Shown here piece after piece: positions 55,473 through 64,000 of a DNA stretch of 64,000 nucleotides (within the stretch, counting starts at the first letter, position 1; each line of letters begins with the position of its first letter). The DNA comes from Sulfuriferula thiophila (lineage in GTDB: Bacteria > Pseudomonadota > Gammaproteobacteria > Burkholderiales > Sulfuriferulaceae). The position numbers were made by a program, and so were the translations under genes. The notes under the pieces were generated by a model. That model was given only the letters and a program-made list of their open reading frames with translations, did not search any database and was not told the origin of the DNA. Where the stretch lies: assembly GCF_003864975.1 (NCBI RefSeq), contig NZ_BHGL01000017.1:32817-96816 (forward strand), given 5' to 3'.

Positions 55473-56258
55473 CTATATGTATTTGAATGCTAATGATGCC
55501 ACCTCGATCAATACAATTGCAAAAAACACGCGCATCATGCCCTTGAGTACCGATACAGGTACCAGAAACAGGCGCTTGGGGATTTCCAGTCCGGTTTTGA
55601 TTGGGATCAGCGTAACCACCAGGCCAAACAGCATGGTTTTCCCAACCAGGCCAAGCACCAGTGTCACCGGCAGTAATTGCGCCATGCTGTGGGCGTAACC
55701 GGCCAGGTTAGTCCAGTCGAAACCGTAGATAACAAAGAACGCCACTATTAATGCGGTGAGCGCAGATAAGCCGGTCAATGCCAGTACCGAAATGACACCG
55801 CCAACTACGCGCGGCATGAATTCGTAGCGGGCAGGATCGATTTGGGCATGCTCGAACGCAACGATCTCATTGTTGACATGCATCAGCGCGATTTCGGTAT
55901 TAATTGCAGCGCCGGAACGGAGCGCGACAAACAGCACAGAGAGCAGCGGCAGCAATTCCATTACCAGAAAGCCCACGATGAGTCCGGGGACATAACCAGA
56001 CAGGCCAAAATCACGCGCCACCGACACCATGATCTGGATCAGCACGCCGCTGATCACCAGCGAGTAAATCAGGAAGATGGGTAATGCCTGTACTGCAGTG
56101 AAATAAATCTGTTTGGTGATAATCCAGCGCGTGGCGCTGTCATAAGTGCGAGGGTTGAGTGCGACTTCAAGCAGATGAAAGCCAAAGCGCGATAATGCCA
56201 TGAAAGCCGCCCAGCGCCTTAATACGGCATCGCCTAATTGTGCTATCCAAGCTGCCAA
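55473..56258 (-). CDS. MlaE-family ABC transporter permease
   Basis: Inner-membrane permease for lipid transport. The 261-aa protein has about five membrane helices and the family core: LIVGFLVMELLPLLSVLFVA, RSGAAINTEIALMHVNNEI, VLALTGLSALTALIVAFFVI and the C-terminal VTLIPIKTGLEIP. The N-terminus has the amphipathic segment preceding the first helix. The start is TTG (MAAWIAQLGDAVLRR), with a CAGGG 11 bases before; no ATG in frame gives the full domain. First gene of a leftward operon, divergent from the SH3 gene with 99 bases between. Confidence 0.87.
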   Translation of the reverse strand: MAAWIAQLGDAVLRRWAAFMALSRFGFHLLEVALNPRTYDSATRWIITKQIYFTAVQALPIFLIYSLVISGVLIQIMVSVARDFGLSGYVPGLIVGFLVMELLPLLSVLFVALRSGAAINTEIALMHVNNEIVAFEHAQIDPARYEFMPRVVGGVISVLALTGLSALTALIVAFFVIYGFDWTNLAGYAHSMAQLLPVTLVLGLVGKTMLFGLVVTLIPIKTGLEIPKRLFLVPVSVLKGMMRVFFAIVLIEVASLAFKYI

Positions 56259-56357
56259 TGCTGAACCCTGTTTGTAATTGATTGCGTTTAGTATCTATTG
56301 TGAGCGCGTAATGCGCAAGTCAGGGTAGAATAATTATCTTTACCGCAGGAGCCTGTC

Positions 56358-56870
56358 ATGATCAATCGACGCATAAGTTTTGCACTTTGCATGTTGTTGC
56401 TAAGTGGTTCTGTATTTGCTGCACAGAGTGGTGTGTTAATCAGAAACGAGACACTGCATGCCAAGCCGGCCAGCAGTAGTGCGAGTGTAGGCAATGTTGC
56501 CAAAGGCAGTGGCGTCAATGTCATTACCAAACAGAGCGGCTGGATACAGATCAGCACGGGCAAAACTCAGGGCTGGGTAAGAATGTTATCGGTACGCACT
56601 ACCGGAACGGCTAGCGGTAGCGCAGTTTCTGATATTGCCGGTGTGGCGCAAATGGCAACGGGTAAACGCCGGCCAGGCCAGATTGTGGCGACGGCTGGGG
56701 TGCGTGGTCTGAGTGAAGAAGATTTGAAAGCGGCGCATTTTAACGAGCAGGGTCTGAATGAGCTGGCAACTTATAAGCTCGGTGCAGCCGAAGCACAAAG
56801 TTTTGCCCGGCAAGGCAAGTTGGTGCGCCAGTCTGTGTCTTATCTGCCTGATCCGAATGCTGCCAACTAA
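56358..56870 (+). CDS. Periplasmic SH3-domain protein
   Basis: A 170-aa protein with signal peptide MINRRISFALCMLLLSGSVF (cleavage after AAQ or so) and one bacterial SH3 domain (about 25-80: VLIRNETLHAKPASSSASVG, then WIQISTGKTQGWVRMLSV). The C-terminal half is helical with no known domain. Good AGGAG site. It precedes an M48 protease gene by 18 bases; this pair is seen together in other betaproteobacteria, suggesting joint work at the cell wall or in envelope quality control. Confidence 0.83.
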   Translation: MINRRISFALCMLLLSGSVFAAQSGVLIRNETLHAKPASSSASVGNVAKGSGVNVITKQSGWIQISTGKTQGWVRMLSVRTTGTASGSAVSDIAGVAQMATGKRRPGQIVATAGVRGLSEEDLKAAHFNEQGLNELATYKLGAAEAQSFARQGKLVRQSVSYLPDPNAAN

Positions 56871-56888
56871 CTTCTGCGGAGCGAAATT

Positions 56889-57797
56889 ATGAAAAAGCTA
56901 ATATTAGTGGCATTGCTGGCAAATCTTTCACTGGCTCATTCAGTGTATGCGTTTGATCTCAATGATCTGGGTAACGTGCTGAAACAAATCCCGGGTAATG
57001 TGACAAACCAGAATTCAGCGAGCACGCCTGAAACGAGCGGCACGATTAACAAAAGTAATACCAAGCTTGATCCAGTAGCTGTCTTGATGGGCGCGCTAAA
57101 GCCCGATTCGGTTGATGATGAAGTGCAGATTGGCCGGCAGGTATCCGGTAACTTATTGGGTGCATCACCGCTGGTGAAGGATGCCAAATTGCAGCACTAC
57201 GTCAATCAGGTCGGACGCTGGGTTGCATTGCAAAGCGAGCGCCCGGATTTGCCATGGCAGTTTGGTGTTATCGACAGTACGGACATTAATGCTTTTTCTG
57301 CGCCGGGTGGTTTTGTGTTTATAACCAAAGGCCTGTATCTTAAACTTCATAGTGAATCTGAACTGGCTGGGGTGCTGGGGCATGAAATTGCCCACGTAGT
57401 GCGCAAGCATCAACTCAAAATTTTGCGGCAAAGCCAGTTCATCGGCCTGGGCGCTGATGCGCTGGGACGTGAAGTCAAAGGTCAGGATGCCATACAGAAC
57501 CTGATCGGTAGCGGGGCGGAAATCATGTCGCGCAAGCTGGATAAAAACGCCGAATTCGAAGCTGACCGCATGGGCATGGTGCTGGCCGCCCGTGCAGGTT
57601 ATGACGCCTATGGCTTGCCTACTGTGCTGGAAGAAATCGGCCATGTGGCACCGGGCGACAGCAGCGTGGCATTGCTATTCAAAACCCATCCGGCACCCGA
57701 TGTCCGTTTCAGCATGTTGAGTGAAGCAGTGGGCGACCGTCTGGATAAATTGCCGCCCGGTAAAGAATTGGCTAACCGTTTCTATCGTCTCAAATAA
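56889..57797 (+). CDS. Periplasmic M48 family metalloprotease
   Basis: The 302-aa protein has a signal peptide (MKKLILVALLANLSLAHSVY), a short helical region, and an M48 (BepA/LoiP-like) peptidase domain with zinc site HEIAH (165-169) and the third ligand in NAEFEADRMG (about 222). The segment DSTDINAFSAPGGFVFITKG is typical of the family. Unlike BepA it has no TPR domain, and no lipobox is present. Likely an envelope-protein quality-control protease working with the SH3 protein. Confidence 0.9.
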   Translation: MKKLILVALLANLSLAHSVYAFDLNDLGNVLKQIPGNVTNQNSASTPETSGTINKSNTKLDPVAVLMGALKPDSVDDEVQIGRQVSGNLLGASPLVKDAKLQHYVNQVGRWVALQSERPDLPWQFGVIDSTDINAFSAPGGFVFITKGLYLKLHSESELAGVLGHEIAHVVRKHQLKILRQSQFIGLGADALGREVKGQDAIQNLIGSGAEIMSRKLDKNAEFEADRMGMVLAARAGYDAYGLPTVLEEIGHVAPGDSSVALLFKTHPAPDVRFSMLSEAVGDRLDKLPPGKELANRFYRLK

Positions 57798-57812
57798 TCA
57801 GGAAAGCACACT

Positions 57813-58790
57813 ATGTATTATGTCGTCACCGGAGCCGCCGGATTTATTGGCTCGAATATTATCAAGGCGTTGAATCAGCGCGGTATCACTGACATCATCG
57901 CTGTCGATAACCTTGGCAAAGCCGAAAAATTCAAGAATCTGGTTGACTGTGATCTGGCTGATTACATAGATAAGACGGACTTCCTGCAGTTGATGCATAA
58001 AAACGCTCTTGATGGTGCCGTGATGGCACTGTTCCATCAGGGCGCTTGTACTGACCCGCTGGAAAGCGACGGGCGGTATGTGATGGAAAACAACTATCGC
58101 TATTCCATGGATATGCTGGATTTCTGTCAGGAGAATCAGACTGCTTTCCTGTATGCCTCAAGTGCTGAGGTATATGGTGCCGGCGATGCATTTACCGAAC
58201 AGCGTAAGCATGAGTCGCCGCTGAATGTCGTTGCCTATTCCAAGTTCCTGTTCGATCAGGCGGTACGCCGTATCTGGGATGATCGCACCTCGCAAATTGT
58301 CGGGCTGCGCTATTTTGATGTGTACGGGCAGGGTGAGCAGCACAAGGCTCATGCCGCCTCTGCCGTCTATCAGTGTTTCAGGCAATATATGAGCAATGGC
58401 AAGATTGCGTTGTATAAAGGCGGGGCTGATTATGCCAATGGCGAACAGAGCCGCGATTTCGTTGCGATTACTGATGTAGTACAGGCAAATCTGTGGTTTC
58501 TGGATCACCCCGAGCAGTCCGGTATTTTCAATATTGGCACCGGGCGCAGCCAGTCGTTTAATGCGGTAGCTGTAGCGGTGATTAATCAGTGCCGCCAGCG
58601 CGCGGGCGAAGCCGCCCTCGATCTGGCCGGGTTGCAAGCACAGGGCATCATCGAATATGTCGACTTCCCGGAACAGTGCCAGCCTTACACTCAGGCCGAT
58701 CTCAGCGCGTTGCGGCAGGCAGGCTATGATGCGCCCATGCTTGATCTCGAACAAGGCGTCGCCACTTATCTTGAAAGCTTATATAAATAA
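57813..58790 (+). CDS. hldD: ADP-L-glycero-D-manno-heptose 6-epimerase
   Basis: Makes the heptose donor for the LPS inner core. The 325-aa short-chain-dehydrogenase-fold enzyme has TGAAGFIGSNI at the N-terminus, VDNLGKAEKFKNLVDCDLAD, the SSAEVYG motif, Y-x3-K in VVAYSKFLFD, and DVYGQGEQHKAHAAS, all as in E. coli HldD (310 aa). An AGGA lies before the ATG. It starts 15 bases after the protease gene and is 14 bases before cysM. No other LPS gene is in the window. Confidence 0.96.
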   Translation: MYYVVTGAAGFIGSNIIKALNQRGITDIIAVDNLGKAEKFKNLVDCDLADYIDKTDFLQLMHKNALDGAVMALFHQGACTDPLESDGRYVMENNYRYSMDMLDFCQENQTAFLYASSAEVYGAGDAFTEQRKHESPLNVVAYSKFLFDQAVRRIWDDRTSQIVGLRYFDVYGQGEQHKAHAASAVYQCFRQYMSNGKIALYKGGADYANGEQSRDFVAITDVVQANLWFLDHPEQSGIFNIGTGRSQSFNAVAVAVINQCRQRAGEAALDLAGLQAQGIIEYVDFPEQCQPYTQADLSALRQAGYDAPMLDLEQGVATYLESLYK

Positions 58791-58804
58791 CACAAGGTTT
58801 CGTC

Positions 58805-60670
<1,866 letters not shown>

Positions 60671-60674
<4 letters not shown>

Positions 60675-60699
60675 CGATATCCCCTATTAGGGTAATAAT
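60671..60699 (+). promoter_or_regulatory. mqsRA promoter with operator in the spacer
   Basis: TTGACG (60671-60676), 17 bases, AATAAT (60694-60699). Between them lies the near-palindrome TCCCCT-ATT-AGGGTA (60680-60694, 5 of 6 pairs), which resembles the E. coli MqsA operator pattern AACCT-N3-AGGTT in layout. The -10 ends only 6 bases before the mqsR ATG, and there is no ribosome-binding site. Confidence 0.6.
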
Positions 60700-60705
60700 T
60701 CGTAA

Positions 60706-61005
60706 ATGGAAAAACTGGTTCCACATTATTCGCTGGCAGAAATTCAGGCACAGATGACATCTGCCCAGGCCATGAATCTTACGGTTTCTGCTCGTGGTGG
60801 TATCCGTGCAGTTGGTATGGCTCAAGCGGATGCACTGGCGGTGGTACAAAGCCTGACGCGTAATGATTTTTACAAGAGTATCACTACGCATGCAGATCAT
60901 CGCGTCTGGCAGGATGTGTATCACGGTGAATGGAACGGCATCGCGCTCTACATCAAATTTCAGCGTGCTGGCGAGTACTTTGTGGTTTCGTTTAAGGAGT
61001 TATGA
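60706..61005 (+). CDS. mqsR: Toxin MqsR (mRNA interferase, GCU-type)
   Basis: RelE-fold ribonuclease toxin. The 99-aa protein has the same length as E. coli MqsR (98) and keeps its catalytic residues: K57 in DFYKSITTHADH, Q69 in WQDVY, Y82 in ALYIKF; it ends VVSFKEL like E. coli (VSFKEK). It starts with MEKLVPHYSL. The C-terminus overlaps the mqsA start region. The toxin gene is first, as in E. coli. GCU specificity is inferred from the family. Confidence 0.95.
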   Translation: MEKLVPHYSLAEIQAQMTSAQAMNLTVSARGGIRAVGMAQADALAVVQSLTRNDFYKSITTHADHRVWQDVYHGEWNGIALYIKFQRAGEYFVVSFKEL

Positions 61006-61007
61006 GC

Positions 61008-61424
61008 ATGGTAAGCAATTGGAATGGAAAGCCCTGTCCCTTATGTGGGGCAGGTACGTTGCATGATGGTATCAAAACCATTACGCAAGAATACAAGGGC
61101 CGTATTTTTAGTTCTGAAACCCGAGGGGCCTTCTGTGACCACTGTGCAGATGGCTTTGTCGAATTTGATGCTGCTGAAGAGGCGAAATGGCTGACATTCC
61201 GTGATCAGGTAGATGCTGCGGAGGCAGCAGAGCTTGCCCGCATCCGCAAAAAACTGCGACTTACTCAAGCGCAGGCTGCGCACCTGACTGGAGGAGGTAA
61301 GAATGCTTTTTCCCGTTACGAGCGCGGGAATGCCAAGCCGGTGGCTGCGGTAGTCAATTTATTCCGGTTGCTGGACCATCATCCCGAGCTGCTCAAGGAG
61401 TTGGTAAATAACAAGAGTGTTTAA
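61008..61424 (+). CDS. mqsA: Antitoxin MqsA
   Basis: Binds and neutralises MqsR and represses the operon. From ATG 61008 it is 138 aa. The N-terminal zinc domain has C10, C13 (CPLCG) and C43, C46 (CDHC), and the C-terminal HTH_3 domain has RKKLRLTQAQAAHLTGGGKN, followed by AFSRYERGNAKP, the E. coli-like recognition region. I prefer 61008 because AAGGAG lies 8 bases upstream; ATG 61002 overlaps the mqsR stop but is only 2 bases from that site. Confidence 0.95.
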   Translation: MVSNWNGKPCPLCGAGTLHDGIKTITQEYKGRIFSSETRGAFCDHCADGFVEFDAAEEAKWLTFRDQVDAAEAAELARIRKKLRLTQAQAAHLTGGGKNAFSRYERGNAKPVAAVVNLFRLLDHHPELLKELVNNKSV

Positions 61425-61427
61425 GTA

Positions 61428-62732
61428 CTAGCTCCTAAATGCTGCCTGCATGGCTGCAATCATGTGGCCATGATCCATTACCCCCGCGCTTTCGCGCAAG
61501 CTGTGCATCGCCCACATCGGGCAACCCACATCGACACTGGCAATTCCCAGGCGTGACGCAATGATCGGCCCTATGGTACTGCCGCAGCCTAGGTCGGTAC
61601 GGTGCGTGTAATGCTGCACCGGCACACCCGCAGCCTCGCACAGCGTCATGAAGCGGGCAGCGGTATCGGCATTGGTGGCATAGCGCTGATTGGCGTTGGT
61701 TTTGATCACCGGGCCGGCGTTTACCATCACCCGGTGGCTGGGTTCGTAGGCATTGGGGAAATTGGGGTGATAGGCGTGTGCCATATCGGCACTTATAAAG
61801 AAGCTCTGCGCCAGCATGCAATGCTGTGCTTCCGCATCCAGACCGAGGGCATTGGCAATGCGTTTTATCACATCCTGAGCGAAGCTGCCGCCTGCACCGG
61901 TGGCGCTCTCGCTGCCGACTTCTTCATGATCGAAGAACGCGCAAATATTGGTTGCACTGGCATCTTCGCTGGACAGCATCGCGGTCAGCGCCGCATGGCA
62001 GGATGCCAGATTATCAAGCTGACTGTCGGCGATGAATTCCTGCTCCGCACCCCAGAATGCGCCCGGTTGGGTATCAAATACATTTAATTCATAAGTCAGA
62101 ATGTCATCGATGTTCACGTCCAGAGTGCTGGCAACGTGGCCGAGGAATTGTTCTCGTGCGTTTTGTTTATCTGACGCCATGCCAAAAATCAGCGGCAACT
62201 CGGTCTGCTTATTGAGCTTCAGCCCTTGCTCATTGACCTCACGGTTCATGTGTATGGCCAGATTTGGCAGACGCACCTGTGGTGTATCGAATTTCAGCAG
62301 GCGTGTGGTAAAGCCATCCGCAGTACGGATATTGACGCGCCCGGCCAGACTCAGATCGCGGTCGGTAAACGTTGCCAGAATAGGCCCGCCGTATACTTCC
62401 ACGCCCAGCCGGACCACGCCATCGCTGGCTTGGGCGGTATGCGTTTTCAGCCGCAGGCCGGGTGAATCGGTATGCGCGCCGATCATGCGAAAGCCGGTCT
62501 CGGCCAGGGCGCGCTGCCCCAGGCGAAACGCAATTACCGACGCGCCGCCACGCACGACAAAATAGCGCCCACCCTGCATCAGGTTCCAGCGCTCAGCTTC
62601 CTTCAGCTCTTTATAGCCTTGGGCCAGCAGGCGTTGCACGACGCTTTGCACCGCATGCCAGGGGCTGGGGCTGGCGTCGATAAAGTTGAGGAGGTCTTGC
62701 GCCTGAGCGCGGGTCTGGTCGGGAATGGTCAT
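61428..62732 (-). CDS. apeB: M18 family aminopeptidase
   Basis: Zinc aminopeptidase removing N-terminal acidic or other residues, cytosolic and multimeric. The 434-aa protein has metal-binding HTDSPGLRLK (about 95), FDHEEVGSESATGAG, ISADMAHAYHPN and TDLGCGSTIGPI, and ends FRS after the substrate-binding DHGHMIAAMQAA. Length matches bacterial ApeB (about 430). The convergent mqsA stop is 3 bases from its stop. A weak promoter (TTGCCT, 18 bases, TATCAT) lies upstream. Confidence 0.94.
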   Translation of the reverse strand: MTIPDQTRAQAQDLLNFIDASPSPWHAVQSVVQRLLAQGYKELKEAERWNLMQGGRYFVVRGGASVIAFRLGQRALAETGFRMIGAHTDSPGLRLKTHTAQASDGVVRLGVEVYGGPILATFTDRDLSLAGRVNIRTADGFTTRLLKFDTPQVRLPNLAIHMNREVNEQGLKLNKQTELPLIFGMASDKQNAREQFLGHVASTLDVNIDDILTYELNVFDTQPGAFWGAEQEFIADSQLDNLASCHAALTAMLSSEDASATNICAFFDHEEVGSESATGAGGSFAQDVIKRIANALGLDAEAQHCMLAQSFFISADMAHAYHPNFPNAYEPSHRVMVNAGPVIKTNANQRYATNADTAARFMTLCEAAGVPVQHYTHRTDLGCGSTIGPIIASRLGIASVDVGCPMWAMHSLRESAGVMDHGHMIAAMQAAFRS

Positions 62733-62834
62733 TGCGGTTAGCTATCATCAAAAGTATCAGACGATGATAACGAGATTTCGCCTGTAAAGGCAAGAATAAA
62801 GGGGGAGCAGTAAATCAGTGTGAGCCAGCTACAC

Positions 62835-63833
62835 TTATAATTGATCCAGCGGACTGGTCACACCACGCCCGCCTTTGTTCAGTACATGGGTATAAATCAT
62901 GGTGGTGGATACATCTGAATGTCCGAGTAGCTCCTGAACGGTGCGGATGTCATAGCCGGATTGCAGCAAATGCGTAGCAAAAGAATGGCGCAAAGTGTGT
63001 GGAGTAGCAGGCTTGACCAACCCCAGGTCGCGCACAGCCTGTTTAATGGCGCGCTGCAAACCTTTTTCATCCATATGATGACGGCGGGTTACGCCGGAGC
63101 GTGGGTCTACCGACAAATTCCGTGATGGAAAAACATACTGCCAACCCCATTCGTGACCTGCATTGGGATATTTTTTATCCAGCGCAAAGGGCAAATATAC
63201 TTGACCGTAATGTTGTGCCAGATCTTCGTCATGCAGTGCCTTGACTTTGAGTAAATGTGCCTTGAGTGGGGCGATTAAGGTTTCCGGCAACATAGTGACT
63301 CGATCCTTGAAGCCTTTGCCCTCGCGCACAATGATTTCGCGCCGGGCAAAATCCACATCCTTGACACGTAAACGTATTGCCTCCATCAAGCGCATGCCTG
63401 ATCCATACAGCAAATTACCAACCAGGGCATGGGTACCGGGGAGGCGAGATAACACAGCCTGTACTTCGCTAACCGTCAAAACCACAGGTAGGCGTTTAGG
63501 CGCCTTGGCTTGTGTCACGTTATCCAGCCAAGGTAGTTGTATTTCCAGCACCTCGCGATATAAAAATAGCAATGCGCTCTTTGCCTGATTCTGCGTAGAG
63601 GCGGCGACGTTGCCAGCCACCGCGAGATGAGTAAGAAATGCCTCTACCTCAGTTGCTCCTAGGCTCTTGGGGTGCTGCTTGCCATGGAATAAAATATAGC
63701 GTTTAATCCAATCTAGATAGGTCTGCTCAGTGCGAATACTGTAATGTTTTACGCGTAACTTATCACGCACCTGGTCGAGTAATTTTGGGGGATTTGAGGT
63801 GGTGTTTTCAACAGGAAAATTAGGGTGTGCCAA
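62835..63833 (-). CDS. intI: Integron integrase IntI
   Basis: Tyrosine recombinase that inserts and excises gene cassettes at attI/attC. From TTG 63833 (AAGGA 7 bases upstream) the protein is 332 aa, the usual IntI size. It has the SAM-like N-terminal domain ([20 protein letters not shown]), catalytic R148 (SGMRLMEA), H279-x-x-R282 (HTLRHSF), H305 (LGHSDVST) and Y314 (TMIYTHV), and the IntI-specific additional patch between the two halves (about 217-255, with [11 protein letters not shown]). The open frame runs further upstream to a TTG at 63968, but that part lacks a ribosome-binding site and similarity. Cassettes, if any, lie beyond the right edge. Confidence 0.93.
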   Translation of the reverse strand: MAHPNFPVENTTSNPPKLLDQVRDKLRVKHYSIRTEQTYLDWIKRYILFHGKQHPKSLGATEVEAFLTHLAVAGNVAASTQNQAKSALLFLYREVLEIQLPWLDNVTQAKAPKRLPVVLTVSEVQAVLSRLPGTHALVGNLLYGSGMRLMEAIRLRVKDVDFARREIIVREGKGFKDRVTMLPETLIAPLKAHLLKVKALHDEDLAQHYGQVYLPFALDKKYPNAGHEWGWQYVFPSRNLSVDPRSGVTRRHHMDEKGLQRAIKQAVRDLGLVKPATPHTLRHSFATHLLQSGYDIRTVQELLGHSDVSTTMIYTHVLNKGGRGVTSPLDQL

Positions 63834-64000
63834 AATTTTATCCTTATTAAATACAATGTCTTGGAAAATAATTCCCAGATTATACACCTCGAAGGTGCTT
63901 TTATCGGCGCTTTTTAGGGTGTCTACTTTATACATGGACGCCCACTTTTTTGCCAAGCCCCCAATCAATAATTTTGAGTATAGGTAAAGATTGCAGCCAT
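63834..64000. other. Region upstream of intI (attI side), incomplete
   Basis: AT-rich, with the intI ribosome-binding site at 63841-63845 and a small hairpin CACCT-CGA-AGGTG (63885-63897). No GTTRRRY core site is seen on either strand, so attI, if present, is beyond the window. Confidence 0.5.

Noticed and set aside
63834..63968. N-terminal extension of the integrase to TTG 63968
   Set aside because: No ribosome-binding site, no similarity to integrases, and TTG 63833 has AAGGA at 7 bases and gives the normal IntI length.
63846..64000. attI site next to intI
   Set aside because: No GTTRRRY or its complement found in the visible part.

Overview
The window is a piece of a betaproteobacterial chromosome of moderate G+C. 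The gene orders clpX-lon-hupB-ppiD, mltD-gloB/yafS-rnhA, yceD-rpmF-plsX-fabHDG-acpP-fabF, pabC-mltG-tmk-holB-pilZ-tatD and grpE-dnaK-dnaJ, together with the protein sequences, point to Betaproteobacteria. My best guess is the Nitrosomonadales/Sulfuricellaceae/Gallionellaceae group; I cannot fix the genus. Nearly everything is coding and no stretch over 300 bases lacks a gene.

Layout. 1-7.2 kb: protein quality control (clpX, cut by the left edge; lon with a sigma-32-like promoter), the HU gene, tRNA-Val and tRNA-Asp, ppiD and divergent-end fabI. 7.3-13.8 kb: a four-gene, translationally coupled dipeptide/oligopeptide-type ABC importer. 13.9-19.6 kb: cell-wall lytic transglycosylase mltD, gloB, the yafS-type methyltransferase, rnhA and uup. 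19.7-23.6 kb: yceF and a two-subunit pyruvate carboxylase, leftward. 23.6-36.9 kb: a long rightward block for fatty-acid synthesis, p-aminobenzoate synthesis, cell-wall and DNA-replication factors (yceD to the DUF1439 lipoprotein). 37-40.8 kb: the leftward heat-shock operon grpE-dnaK-dnaJ with two sigma-32-like promoters. 40.9-45.1 kb: an uncharacterised cluster (2-oxoglutarate oxygenase, ELM1-type glycosyltransferase, a large protein without a recognisable family, DUF2249-hemerythrin protein). 45.2-51.5 kb: malic enzyme, dnaQ, then leftward mfd-serB-HMA protein. 51.7-56.3 kb: a periplasmic SCP2-like protein and a Mla-type lipid-transport operon ending in transaldolase, whose ATPase is degenerate. 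56.4-60.7 kb: SH3 protein, M48 protease, hldD, cysM, tadA, an L,D-transpeptidase. 60.7-62.7 kb: a MqsRA toxin-antitoxin pair and an M18 aminopeptidase. 62.8 kb to the right edge: an integron integrase reading leftward; any attI and cassettes would lie just beyond the window.

Most of the window is housekeeping. The parts most likely to hold something new are the 40.9-45.1 kb cluster, the Mla-like operon with a P-loop-less ATPase, and the right end with mqsRA and the integron integrase.
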